This document shows positions 8,195 to 16,555 of a stretch of DNA of 24,776 nt, piece after piece (positions within the stretch are counted from its first letter, which is position 1; each line of letters begins with the position of its first letter). Origin of the DNA: CAYPYI01 sp964415085 (GTDB lineage Bacteria > Bacillota > Clostridia > Tissierellales > Tissierellaceae); the NCBI GenBank assembly GCA_964415085.1, contig CAYPYI010000015.1:1-24776 (forward strand), read 5' to 3'. A program made the position numbers and the translations under genes. The notes below the pieces were generated by a model. That model did not search any database, was not told the DNA's origin, and worked only from the letters and a program-made list of their open reading frames with translations.

Positions 8195-8959
8195 TTATAA
8201 GTATTTATCAAACCAATTAATCATCTCTTCCATCATGTTTGTTGTAACGAAATGATTTAAATTTTCATATCTTATTAACTCAACATTTGTATCTTTTTTA
8301 TTTAACCTATTAAAAAAACTAATCTGTGGCTTTATATTAACTACACTATCGCTTAATCCATGTTGCAATAATATATTTTTACCTTTTAGATTATTTAAAT
8401 TATTTATAGGATCTATATCATATATGCTATCTTCTATATTCCTAAAAATAGTATCATTATCGATTTTTAACATATCTCTGAATATCTCATTCGTCATAGT
8501 CCAGTTACAAGATCCATTTAAAACTACGCCTGTTTTAATATCATCATCATTAGCAAGTATGCCTGCTGCAGTTATTCCGCCCATAGAATTTCCTGTTACA
8601 GCAATTTTTTCAATATCACCATTTAAAAAATTCACTATATATTTTTTTATTTTATTAAATTCCTTAATATTTTCAATTACAGTTGGCCAAAATTTATCTA
8701 CTCCTACAGAGGGATCTAAATAATCAACTATACCTCTTTCTCCATGATTAATTGCATCAGGTACTATTACCTGGTATCCTAAGCTTGCTAATATATAAGC
8801 TCTTAATCTTTGAGATTCTTTATTTGAACTCCATCCATGATAAAAAACTATAGTTTTATATTTATCTTCTTTCTTCTCTTTTGGAATAAATCTTATAACT
8901 GGAATATTCCCAATATAAATTTTTCTCTCTAGTGTGTGATCTTGATTAGATAAATTCAT
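8195..8959 (-). CDS. Alpha/beta hydrolase (esterase-like)
   Basis: Serine hydrolase of unknown substrate, 254 residues, no signal peptide. The nucleophile elbow is GNSMGG (Ser125), the oxyanion HGW motif is at 41-43, and the likely acid and base are Asp204 in HGLSDSVV and His236 in LNHFVT. The HGxxD block before the acid and the DAINHGERG segment resemble the B. subtilis YitV and dienelactone-hydrolase-like esterases. The start is ATG 8959 with AAGGAGG upstream. It lies between ung and the diiron protein on the same strand, with an 86-base gap to ung that holds no clear terminator, so a three-gene transcript is possible. No specific reaction can be assigned. Confidence 0.8.
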   Translation of the reverse strand: MNLSNQDHTLERKIYIGNIPVIRFIPKEKKEDKYKTIVFYHGWSSNKESQRLRAYILASLGYQVIVPDAINHGERGIVDYLDPSVGVDKFWPTVIENIKEFNKIKKYIVNFLNGDIEKIAVTGNSMGGITAAGILANDDDIKTGVVLNGSCNWTMTNEIFRDMLKIDNDTIFRNIEDSIYDIDPINNLNNLKGKNILLQHGLSDSVVNIKPQISFFNRLNKKDTNVELIRYENLNHFVTTNMMEEMINWFDKYL

Positions 8960-9045
8960 CTTACTCCTCCTTAATTCTTAACTTTACAAATATATATACC
9001 CAAACTTTCATTTTGTTTACATAAAAATAATTACATACTATAAAT

Positions 9046-9720
9046 TCATTTATTTAAATCCCAATCAATCTCTTTAAGATTATTTTTAATTAAAAATTCA
9101 TTTGTTTTACTAAATGGTTTTGAATCAAAAAAACCTCTATATGACGATAGCGGACTTGGATGTGGTGCTTTTAATATTAAGTGTTTACTAGAATCAATAA
9201 ATTTTTCTTTTTCAATAGCATTATTACCCCAAAGTATGAATACCACTGGAGTGTTTTTCTTATTTACAGTCTTTATTATCTCATCTGTAAATATTTCCCA
9301 TCCCTTATTTCTATGTGAATTAGCTTTAGCCTCTATTACTGTTAAAGATGTGTTAAGAAGAAGAACCCCTTGTTTTGCCCACTTTGTTAAATCTCCATTT
9401 AAAGGTATGTCATACCCTAAATCATCATTTAATTCTTTAAATATATTTCTTAAAGATGGTGGAATTTTAACATTTTCTTTAACAGAAAAAGCTAACCCAT
9501 TTGCTTGATTTTTACCATGATATGGATCTTGTCCTAGTATTACAACTTTTACATTCTCATAAGGTGTATAATTTAGTGCATTAAATAAATCATTATAATC
9601 AGGATATATTATTTTATTTTTATATTCCTCTTCTACAAACTGCTTTAAATCTTTAAAATATTCCTTAGTAAATTCATCTTTCAAAATATCCTTCCAATCG
9701 CTTTCTATAAGTTCTATCAT
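9046..9720 (-). CDS. ung: Uracil-DNA glycosylase
   Basis: Removes uracil from DNA to start base-excision repair. The 224-residue length is typical of family 1 UDG. All signature motifs are visible: the water-activating loop GQDPYH at 63-68 with catalytic Asp65, LLNTSLTV around 121-128, and the DNA-intercalating loop HPSPLSSYRG beginning at His187. The ATG start follows a GGGGG ribosome site. It is divergent from the TraB-family gene across a 198-base AT-rich region. Confidence 0.97.
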   Translation of the reverse strand: MIELIESDWKDILKDEFTKEYFKDLKQFVEEEYKNKIIYPDYNDLFNALNYTPYENVKVVILGQDPYHGKNQANGLAFSVKENVKIPPSLRNIFKELNDDLGYDIPLNGDLTKWAKQGVLLLNTSLTVIEAKANSHRNKGWEIFTDEIIKTVNKKNTPVVFILWGNNAIEKEKFIDSSKHLILKAPHPSPLSSYRGFFDSKPFSKTNEFLIKNNLKEIDWDLNK

Positions 9721-9768
9721 TAAATCCCCCTAAATTAAATAATCTATATTTTTTATAAATAGTATGAT

Positions 9769-9790
9769 TTAATAATATCATTAATAATAT
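9769..9790. repeat. Short tandem direct repeat in the ung/TraB intergenic region
   Basis: TTAATAATAT occurs at 9769-9778 and again at 9781-9790 (12-base period), between the divergent promoters. It could be a regulator site or simply AT-rich chance. Confidence 0.35.
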
Positions 9791-9868
9791 ACTTTGAGAA
9801 ATTTATTGTTCATTAATTAATTTCTTTACTATATTTTTATTTCTTTTCGCTCTAAAAATAGTTTTTAG

Positions 9869-9897
9869 TTGTTTAATATCAGTTTTTCTATTATATT
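9869..9897 (+). promoter_or_regulatory. Candidate promoter of the TraB-family gene
   Basis: TTGTTT (9869-9874), a 17-base spacer and TATATT (9892-9897), ending 21 bases before the ATG. The -35 matches four of six consensus bases, and the background is AT-rich. Confidence 0.45.
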
Positions 9898-9918
9898 AAA
9901 GATAAAGGATGTGATTAT

Positions 9919-11259
9919 ATGTTAAGAAATAAAAAATCTATAATACTTCTAATTGTTGGTATTATGATTCTTAGTATGTTTCCAGTTTATGCAGAAAACC
10001 AAACCCCTGATATAAGCCCTTGGGCTATGATGGAAATGGTTGATGCAGAAAGATATGACTTATTTGAAATGGACTGGTACTTTAATAATTTTACTAAGAC
10101 TAGCACATTAGAAAAGACTGACATAATTATTAATAAAGTTGATAAAAAAATTAAAAGTAATGATATCAAGACTTTAGAAAATAATTTAACAGTTAAAGTA
10201 AATGATTCAGTAACAAGAGAAAACTTTTTGAATAAATTATTTAATTGTTTATCTAAGTATGATGATTCTATTAATGAAAAAACTAATGTAATAGAATACT
10301 TTACTAAAAATGAAATATTAAAAGGAAAAGGAAAAGATTTAAAACTAAAAGAAGATATAACTACAGAAGAAGCTGTTTTATTTAGTAAAAGAAGTATAGA
10401 TTATATCTATAGTAAATATAATCTTGGAGCTAAAGGATTATTATGGGAAGTAGAAAATAAGGGTAATAAAATTTATCTTTTAGGTTCTGTTCATATTGGA
10501 AGTAGTGATATTTATCCATTTAGTGAGTCTTTAATGGAAAAATTTGATTCCTCTAGCAAACTTTTTGTTGAGGCTAATATCCTAAATCCTAACATGGAGC
10601 AGAAAACTTTAGAAAACTTATACTTCCAAGATGGAACTACTTTAAAAGATGTTATAAGTAAAGAAAGCTATAAGAAGGTTCAAGATATTATGACTGGTTT
10701 TGGTGTAAATGAAGAAGTTTATTTAAAAATGAAACCTTGGGCTTGTGCTTTACAAATATCAAACCTTTCAATGTTAACAGGTGAAAGTGAAGTTTCTGCA
10801 AATCACGGAATAGATGTTTATTTTTTAATTAATGCTATGATGAAAAACAAAGAAATTGTAGAACTTGAAGGTGTTGATTTTCAATATGGATTATTTAATA
10901 GTCTAAGTATGAAAGATCAAACAAAAATGCTTGATGATTCACTTGAAGCTATGCTAAATCCTAATACTGAAAAAAGTTCTAATGAAGGATTAAATGATAT
11001 GATTGCTTCTTGGAAAAACGCAGATGAAAAAGCTATGAAAAGTTTCATTACTTTTGAAGATGAAAATCCTTTAAATGAATTATTACTAGGTAAAAGAGAT
11101 AAAGAAATGGCTAGAAAAATTGACTTACTTCTACAAGAAGAAGGAGAAAATACTTATTTTGTGGTTGTAGGAGCTGCTCATTATGTGACTGATAATGCAG
11201 TTGTTGATACATTAAGAGATAAAGGCTATGATGTTAAAAGTTTAAATCTAAGCAAATAA
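9919..11259 (+). CDS. Secreted TraB/GumN-family protein with SLH-like N-terminal region
   Basis: Exported protein of 446 residues. A signal peptide spans residues 1-25 (Lys/Arg-rich start, hydrophobic core, likely cut after VYA). Residues about 30-165 contain two poorly conserved segments resembling S-layer-homology repeats, including TRENFLNKLF and a second, ILKGKGKDLKLKEDITTEEA, with the SLH-like pattern of a return loop then TxEEA. From about 172 a TraB/GumN (Tiki-type) domain follows: GSVH at 189-192, VEAN with Glu219, GIDVYFL near 297, LEG with Glu317, and the C-terminal GAAH with His421. The paired GxxH motifs are the proposed metal site; Tiki proteins of animals are metalloproteases, but the bacterial role is largely unknown. 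The gene is monocistronic, with its own promoter and terminator. Confidence 0.85.
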   Translation: MLRNKKSIILLIVGIMILSMFPVYAENQTPDISPWAMMEMVDAERYDLFEMDWYFNNFTKTSTLEKTDIIINKVDKKIKSNDIKTLENNLTVKVNDSVTRENFLNKLFNCLSKYDDSINEKTNVIEYFTKNEILKGKGKDLKLKEDITTEEAVLFSKRSIDYIYSKYNLGAKGLLWEVENKGNKIYLLGSVHIGSSDIYPFSESLMEKFDSSSKLFVEANILNPNMEQKTLENLYFQDGTTLKDVISKESYKKVQDIMTGFGVNEEVYLKMKPWACALQISNLSMLTGESEVSANHGIDVYFLINAMMKNKEIVELEGVDFQYGLFNSLSMKDQTKMLDDSLEAMLNPNTEKSSNEGLNDMIASWKNADEKAMKSFITFEDENPLNELLLGKRDKEMARKIDLLLQEEGENTYFVVVGAAHYVTDNAVVDTLRDKGYDVKSLNLSK

Positions 11260-11286
11260 GCTAAACAAAACAAAATAAAAAATTAT

Positions 11287-11318
11287 AGATGGTAGAGATT
11301 TATCTATCATCTTTTTTT
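11287..11318 (+). terminator. Terminator of the TraB-family gene
   Basis: A 10-base stem with one G-U pair (11287-11296 with 11303-11312) is followed by seven T, 28 bases after the stop codon. Confidence 0.85.
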
Positions 11319-11333
11319 ATATTTAAACGCAGC

Positions 11334-11362
11334 GTAAAACCACTAAAATTTAGTGGTTTTAC
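11334..11362 (-). terminator. Hairpin after the symporter gene
   Basis: A perfect 14-base inverted repeat (11334-11347 with 11349-11362) lies 28 bases beyond the symporter stop. The U-tract is only partial in either direction, so it is a probable but imperfect terminator between convergent genes. Confidence 0.6.
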
Positions 11363-11389
11363 TTTAAGTAAATAATTTTTTATTTAATT

Positions 11390-12742
11390 TTAGTTAGCTC
11401 TTCCTATAACTTTTTCTACTTCTTCCTGTTCTAATGATGGTGATAGTTCCCATTTTGATTTATCTATCATATTTTCTGAGTTAGCAACTATTGCAGTTCC
11501 TACTAAATCTCCTGTAACATTTATTGCAGTTCTACCCATATCTAGTATTACGTCAATTCCTAGAATTAAAGCAAAAGCTGCTGCTGCTGGAGTTCCTGCT
11601 GACATATCAATACCTACCATTTCAAGTACTGCTAAAAGTACAACTGGTCCTGCACCTGATACTCCTGCTGTTCCTATTGAACCTAATGTTACAACTAAAA
11701 TCATAAGTATTTGGTCTGAAAAAGTTAAGTTAAGTCCTATAGCATTTGCTATAAAGAATACTGATAGTATTTGGTAATATGCTTCACCATCCATGTTAAT
11801 TTGTGCTCCTAATGGTAAAGTAAATCCTCCTACTACATTTGATATTCCTAAGTCTTCTTCTGAAACCTTTAATGATAATGGTAGTACTGAGTTACTACTT
11901 CTAGTAGCAAATCCCATTAATGTTATGTCTTTTGCTTTTGAGAAGAATACTTTTGGGCTAAGTCCACCTAGTTTTAAGAAAGTACTATAAACTACTGTTA
12001 ACTGGAATATATATCCTATATAACATGCAATTACTAGTTTTCCTAAAGGTCCTAGTACAGCTAAACCATCTTGTGCGAATACTAAAGCTATTAATGCAAA
12101 TACTCCTATTGGTGTATATTCAAGTACTGATTGAGTAATCTTAAATATTATTTCTGAAGCACCTTCACAAAAATCATATACAGTATTTACTGTTTGTCTT
12201 ACTCTTTCATCTTTGCTATCTTTTAAGAATGAAATTGCAAGCCCAAAGAATACTGCAAACATTAATACTTGTAAGAATGATCCTTCTACAAAGGCAGCAA
12301 CTACGTTATTAGGTATTATCTCTAAAAATATTTGGCTAATTGGTGGTGCTGCAATTCCTTCTCCCACAACACTTGCTGCACCATTTGCTCCAGAAAGTGT
12401 GATTCCTGCACCAGGTTTCATTACTTTTGCAATTATTATTGCAAATGATGTTGAGAATATTTTTGTACCAATATAAAATGCCATGATTTTCCCAGCTATT
12501 CTACCTAGCTTTGATGCTGGAGTACCTCCTACTCCCGTTACTATGGAGAAAAATATTAAAGGTAAAACTACCATTTGTAAAAGTCTTAACATAAGTGCTC
12601 CAAGTGGTTCTACTACTTCTATTTTAGGGCCAAATACTAAACCTGCAATTACCCCCAAAACTAAAGCTGTTAGAACTCTATATACTAGTGGAATTCCAGT
12701 ATAAATACTAATCAAACCTTTTTTCTTTTTAGTTTCTTCCAT
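11390..12742 (-). CDS. Sodium/dicarboxylate amino acid symporter (glutamate/aspartate type, DAACS family)
   Basis: Inner-membrane cation-coupled transporter of 450 residues related to GltPh/GltP. Re-entrant loop HP1 carries RSSNSVLP (281-288) and HP2 carries GVSGAGPVVL (360-369). The eighth helix reads ILDMGRTAINVTGDL with Asp401, Arg404, Asn408 and Asp412. The arginine matches GltPh Arg397, which binds the side-chain carboxylate, so glutamate or aspartate is favoured over serine or neutral amino acids. The cation-site motif is NMDGEA (316-321), where NMDGTA is usual in GltPh. The ribosome site is AGGGAGGG. It lies downstream of hypD on the same strand, separated by 173 bases and a hairpin. 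A link to glutamate made from hydroxyproline is suggested by position only. Confidence 0.87.
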   Translation of the reverse strand: MEETKKKKGLISIYTGIPLVYRVLTALVLGVIAGLVFGPKIEVVEPLGALMLRLLQMVVLPLIFFSIVTGVGGTPASKLGRIAGKIMAFYIGTKIFSTSFAIIIAKVMKPGAGITLSGANGAASVVGEGIAAPPISQIFLEIIPNNVVAAFVEGSFLQVLMFAVFFGLAISFLKDSKDERVRQTVNTVYDFCEGASEIIFKITQSVLEYTPIGVFALIALVFAQDGLAVLGPLGKLVIACYIGYIFQLTVVYSTFLKLGGLSPKVFFSKAKDITLMGFATRSSNSVLPLSLKVSEEDLGISNVVGGFTLPLGAQINMDGEAYYQILSVFFIANAIGLNLTFSDQILMILVVTLGSIGTAGVSGAGPVVLLAVLEMVGIDMSAGTPAAAAFALILGIDVILDMGRTAINVTGDLVGTAIVANSENMIDKSKWELSPSLEQEEVEKVIGRAN

Positions 12743-12874
12743 CTTTCTACCCTCCCTAGTTTATAAACATCTCTACCTACTTTTCTTACATACTTATTAT
12801 TTCACTTACTTACTTTAACCTTTCCCATCATTAAAGTTTTTTGCTATCACCTATCCTTATTTTTTTATTTATAT

Positions 12875-12900
12875 GCCAGTCTCTAATTTTAGAGACTGGC
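12875..12900 (-). terminator. Hairpin after hypD
   Basis: An 11-base GC-containing inverted repeat (12875-12885 with 12890-12900) begins 16 bases after the hypD stop. On the minus strand it is followed by an A-rich rather than U-rich tract, so it may stabilise the mRNA end or terminate weakly, allowing some read-through to the symporter. Confidence 0.5.
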
Positions 12901-12915
12901 TAATATTTAATTTAA

Positions 12916-15282
12916 TTACATAGCTTCATGTTCTGTTCTATTTATTATTTCATTTTGTAAGCCTTCATTTAAATCATTAAAGTAATCACTATATCCTGCT
13001 ACACGAACTATTAAGTCGGAGTACTGTTCTGGATTTTCTTGTGCTTTAACTAAAGTTTCTTTATCTACAACATTAAATTGTATGTGATGACCTTCTAATT
13101 TAAAGTATGTTCTTACTAGATGCATAACATTTTCCATTCCTTCTTCAGTTCTGAAAAATGATGGTGAGAATTTTTGGTTTAATAAAGTTCCACCTGTTTT
13201 TATATGATCCATTTTAGATGCTGATTTTATAACTCCTGTTGGTCCAAATTTATCGCTTCCTTGAACTGGAGATATACCTTCAGATTGTGGCTGATGTGCA
13301 AGTCTTCCATCAGGTGTTGCTCCTGTTACAGCTCCAAAGTAAACATGACATGTAGTAGGTAACATATTTATTCTATACTTTCCTCCATTTGGAGTATCCC
13401 TATTATTAACAGAATTATAGAATATATCAAATGCCACTTTCATTAAATCATCTGCATAATCATCATCATTTCCATACTTTGGTCCTTTTTTAAGAAGCAA
13501 CTGACGAGTTCTTTCATCATCTTCAAAGTTACCCTTAAGTGCATCAAGTAACTGATTCATAGTTAAGTTCTTCTTATCATATACATGATATTTTATTGCT
13601 GCTAAACTGTCTGTTAATGTTCCTGTTCCTACACCTTGAACATATTTAACATTATATCTTGCTCCACCTTCGTTATAATCCTTAGCCTTTTTAATACAAT
13701 CATCTATTATAATTGATAAAAATGGTGATGGCATATATTTAGCATATAGTCTTTCTATTACATTATTTCCTCTTATCTTTATATCTATAAAGTGATTTAC
13801 TTGTTTTTCATAAGCTTCTAATAATTCATCAAAATCTTTAAAGTCTTCTGGATATCCTGTTTCAAGTCCTAATTTTTTTCCACTTACAGGATCTAGACCA
13901 TTATTTAGTGTTATTTCAAGTATTTTAACTAAATTTATATATCCTGTTAATGCGTAACATTCTTTACCAAATGCACCTGTTTCAACACATCCACTATTTC
14001 CACCTTCTCTTGCATCTTCAATAGTCTTACCTGCAAGTAGCATCTCTTTAATTACTGTATCTGTATTAAAGATTGATGGCTGTCCTCTTCCTTCTTTTAT
14101 TACTTCTAAAGCTGCTTTTAAGAATTTATCTGGACTCTTTTCACTTAACTGGATATTTGTACTTGGTTGAACAAGTTGCATTTCATTTATTACTTCTAAT
14201 ACTAAATAACTAACATCATTTACTCCATCTTCTCCATCCCTTGTTAATCCACCACTTCCTATATTAGCAAAGTCTGTATAAGTTCCACTTTCCTGAAGCG
14301 TAACACCTACTTTTGGTGGAGCTGGTTGGTTATTAAACTTAACCCAGAATAAGTGTAGGAGTTCTTTAGCTTCATCTCTTGTTAACTCGTTTTTCTCAAC
14401 TTGTTTTTTATAGAATGGATATAGATGTTGATCAAGTCTTCCTGGACTAAACGCATCCCAAGTATTAAGTTCAGTTACAACACTTAGGTGCACAAACCAG
14501 TACATTTGTAGAGCTTCTCTAAATGTTTCAGGTTTATTTGCAGGTACTCTTTTACAAATCTCTGCTATTTCTAATAACTCTTCTTTTCTTGCAGGATTTT
14601 TTTCTATCTTAGCTAATTCTTCTGCTTTTTCAGCATGTCTTTCTCCAAATCTTATTACTGCATCACATGCTATTTCCATTGCTTTTAACTGTTCCTGCTT
14701 ATCATATGCTTCTGGATCGTTGTAGTAATCTATTTCTTTCATTCTATCTTGTATATCTTTTTTGAATCCTAAAAATCCTTTTTCGTAAATTTTCCCATCT
14801 GCTACTGTATGTCCTGGTGCTCTTTGTTCCATAAACTCAGTATAAATACCCGCATAGTAGCAATCTTTCCATTCATCTGTCATGTTGTTCATTAGAAAAT
14901 CTCTAATAGCCTTTCCTTCCCAATAAGGAATTATCTCTTCTTCTTGTATTTTTTTAGCCTCATCATCCACTTTAAAGAACACTTTCTCTCTACTATCCAT
15001 TACTTCTAAATCTTCAAGTGTATGACAACATAATTCTGGATATGTTGGAGTAGCTTTTGGACTAGGTCCTTTTTCTCCTACAATTAATTCTCCTTCACCT
15101 ATATATATAGTTTTCTTATCACAAAGTTCATAAAATGTTAAAGCTCTTAATACAGGAATTGATACTTTTCCTTGGTATTTCTTATAAGCATCTGTAACAA
15201 TTTGTGCTCTTTCTAAAGATATAGTAGGTGTAGTAGTTAAACTTTCCTCTCTTAGCCTTTTTACTCTATCTGTCATTACCAT
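12916..15282 (-). CDS. hypD: trans-4-hydroxy-L-proline dehydratase (glycyl radical enzyme)
   Basis: Oxygen-sensitive glycyl radical enzyme that dehydrates trans-4-hydroxy-L-proline to (S)-1-pyrroline-5-carboxylate. The 788 residues carry the radical glycine Gly763 in RVAGYSDYF and the catalytic Cys432 in SGCVETG. Key positions match the C. difficile HypD active site, as I recall it, with a constant offset of two: His158, Asp276, Ser332, Phe338, Cys432, Glu434, Tyr448 and Gly763 (160, 278, 334, 340, 434, 436, 450, 765 there). The stretch FMEQRAPGHTV is also shared. Pyruvate formate-lyase, glycerol dehydratase and choline lyase fit less well. The ATG at 15282 has GGGGG eight bases upstream, and the gap to hypG is four bases. 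The product probably feeds the divergent dehydrogenase. Confidence 0.9.
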   Translation of the reverse strand: MVMTDRVKRLREESLTTTPTISLERAQIVTDAYKKYQGKVSIPVLRALTFYELCDKKTIYIGEGELIVGEKGPSPKATPTYPELCCHTLEDLEVMDSREKVFFKVDDEAKKIQEEEIIPYWEGKAIRDFLMNNMTDEWKDCYYAGIYTEFMEQRAPGHTVADGKIYEKGFLGFKKDIQDRMKEIDYYNDPEAYDKQEQLKAMEIACDAVIRFGERHAEKAEELAKIEKNPARKEELLEIAEICKRVPANKPETFREALQMYWFVHLSVVTELNTWDAFSPGRLDQHLYPFYKKQVEKNELTRDEAKELLHLFWVKFNNQPAPPKVGVTLQESGTYTDFANIGSGGLTRDGEDGVNDVSYLVLEVINEMQLVQPSTNIQLSEKSPDKFLKAALEVIKEGRGQPSIFNTDTVIKEMLLAGKTIEDAREGGNSGCVETGAFGKECYALTGYINLVKILEITLNNGLDPVSGKKLGLETGYPEDFKDFDELLEAYEKQVNHFIDIKIRGNNVIERLYAKYMPSPFLSIIIDDCIKKAKDYNEGGARYNVKYVQGVGTGTLTDSLAAIKYHVYDKKNLTMNQLLDALKGNFEDDERTRQLLLKKGPKYGNDDDYADDLMKVAFDIFYNSVNNRDTPNGGKYRINMLPTTCHVYFGAVTGATPDGRLAHQPQSEGISPVQGSDKFGPTGVIKSASKMDHIKTGGTLLNQKFSPSFFRTEEGMENVMHLVRTYFKLEGHHIQFNVVDKETLVKAQENPEQYSDLIVRVAGYSDYFNDLNEGLQNEIINRTEHEAM

Positions 15283-15286
15283 TTAA

Positions 15287-16210
15287 TCATCCCCCTATTT
15301 TCACTAATAAACCTGTCTTCTCCATTATCATTTTAGCTTTTTGCATATCCTCATTAGATGGTTCATCAAATCCATCCATTTTATAACCTTCGTTTAACCT
15401 TTCATACTTTGCTTCTCCTAACTTATGATAAGGTAGCAAATTAATTTGTAGTATGTTTTCTTTATTTGGTAGATCTAATATAAAATCCTTCATATTATTA
15501 AGTTCTATATCATTTAAGTTAACATTAGGTATTACCGGAATTCTTAAATAAACCTTACTTCCATTTTTTAATAACTCTTTTAGATTCTCTAAAATAATAC
15601 TATTATCTACACCTATATACTCTTTATGTTTTTGATTATTTAACATTTTAAAATCATATAAGAATAGATCTGTATATTTTGAAGCCTCTAGTAAATTTTC
15701 TATCTTAGTATAGCCACTTGTATCTACTACTGTATGAAGGCTTTTAGATTTAAGTCCTTTTAATAATTCTATTAAAAAATCAAACTGAACGAATGGTTCA
15801 CCACCTGATACTGTCACTCCACCTTTTGATCTTTCATAAAAGTCCTCATCTTTAATAACTTCTTCAATTACCTCTTTTACCGTCATTATATCTGTATCTA
15901 AAACAAGAGCTTCTGGAAAACAAACATCTGCACAGTCTCCACATCTTACACATAACTTTCTATCTATACTCATTTTTCCGTCTATTCTTTTTAAAGCATT
16001 AACCTTACATACTTTAAAGCATTCGTCACACATTATGCATTTGTTTGGATAAACTAGTACTTGTTTTTCCATTGACTGACTTTCTGGATTATGGCACCAC
16101 CAACAACTAAGTGGGCAACCCTTTAAAAATACTGTGTTTCTAATTCCTGGACCATCATGTACTGCATACTTTAATATATCAAATACTTTTCCTGTAGTTT
16201 CTTCCCCCAC
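15287..16210 (-). CDS. hypG: Glycyl radical enzyme activase (radical SAM)
   Basis: Installs the glycyl radical on HypD using S-adenosylmethionine and an iron-sulfur cluster. In 307 residues it shows the radical-SAM CxxxCxxC (Cys32, Cys36, Cys39 in GCPLSCWWC), followed by an inserted bacterial ferredoxin-like domain with two CxxCxxCxxxC sets (Cys58/61/64/68 and Cys87/90/93/97), and the GGVTVSGGEP glycine-rich SAM loop. This layout is typical of activases for the non-PFL glycyl radical enzymes. The start is GTG at 16210 with AGGGGTG six bases upstream (16217-16222); an overlapping ATG is out of frame. It is first in the hypG-hypD operon and lies directly behind a cre-like operator. Pairing with HypD is inferred from adjacency. 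Confidence 0.9.
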   Translation of the reverse strand: MGEETTGKVFDILKYAVHDGPGIRNTVFLKGCPLSCWWCHNPESQSMEKQVLVYPNKCIMCDECFKVCKVNALKRIDGKMSIDRKLCVRCGDCADVCFPEALVLDTDIMTVKEVIEEVIKDEDFYERSKGGVTVSGGEPFVQFDFLIELLKGLKSKSLHTVVDTSGYTKIENLLEASKYTDLFLYDFKMLNNQKHKEYIGVDNSIILENLKELLKNGSKVYLRIPVIPNVNLNDIELNNMKDFILDLPNKENILQINLLPYHKLGEAKYERLNEGYKMDGFDEPSNEDMQKAKMIMEKTGLLVKIGG

Positions 16211-16223
16211 ATACTCACCCCTT

Positions 16224-16239
16224 TTGCAATCGTTTGCAT
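16224..16239. promoter_or_regulatory. Candidate CcpA cre site before hypG
   Basis: TTGCAATCGTTTGCAT matches the consensus WTGNNANCGNWNNCAW at every fixed position on both strands, with the central CG typical of LacI-family operators. It lies between the putative hypG -10 and its ribosome site, as in roadblock-type repression. It shares its TTGCAT half-site with a second inverted repeat, TTGCAT-CTT-ATGCAA (16234-16248), giving three half-sites about one helical turn apart. Confidence 0.6.
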
Positions 16240-16504
16240 CTTATGCAATATATTATTCAACCTTCTAAAGTATATTTAATTTTTCATTTTTTGAGTAATT
16301 TTATTATTGTAAGATTTCTGAAGAATTATGTTAAATTTTGGTTACTTGTAAAGTTATTTTAACTGTTGATATAACAATACCAAGTCTTCTTTATTTTGTC
16401 TACAGTTTTTAGATAATACTACTTATAGTAACTCTCTTGTAATTACTTTTCGTTACCTTGTATAAGATTACTATTAGTTTAATTATCTGTTTATAGGTTA
16501 CTTT

Positions 16505-16534
16505 TTGTTGATTAATGTTAGCTTTCATTATAAT
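16505..16534 (+). promoter_or_regulatory. Promoter of the Lrp-P5C dehydrogenase operon
   Basis: TATAAT at 16529-16534, with TTGTTG (16505-16510, 18-base spacer) as the likely -35; TTGATT at 16508 with 15 bases is the alternative. An in-frame TTG at 16505 within this element is therefore not the translation start. Confidence 0.6.
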
Positions 16535-16555
16535 ATGGCCTTAGAGGTGATAGTA

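Larger units (their letters stand above)
16211..16555. promoter_or_regulatory. Divergent regulatory region between hypG and the Lrp-family gene
   Basis: About 345 bases with no gene. From the hypG side it holds the hypG ribosome site (16217-16222), a cre-like operator, a possible hypG promoter (TATACT at 16269-16274 on the minus strand, with a weak TTACTC 18 bases upstream), a stretch with repeated GTTAC-type motifs (16341-16501), and the promoter and ribosome site of the Lrp gene. No riboswitch or T-box structure was recognised. Such a layout fits an Lrp-family regulator acting on both divergent units. Confidence 0.6.

Noticed and set aside
12213..12704. Two plus-strand open frames of 73 and 87 codons within the symporter gene
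   Set aside because: They are antisense frames of a transmembrane coding region with no start signals; shadows of the real gene.
12916..15282. Pyruvate formate-lyase, glycerol dehydratase or choline TMA-lyase identity
   Set aside because: The single catalytic cysteine in SGCVETG (not the paired cysteines of PFL) and the match of all recalled HypD active-site positions favour hydroxyproline dehydratase.
16505..16555. Longer N-terminus for the Lrp-family regulator
   Set aside because: The extension lies over the -35 and -10 elements; Lrp-family proteins begin close to the helix-turn-helix as with ATG 16556.
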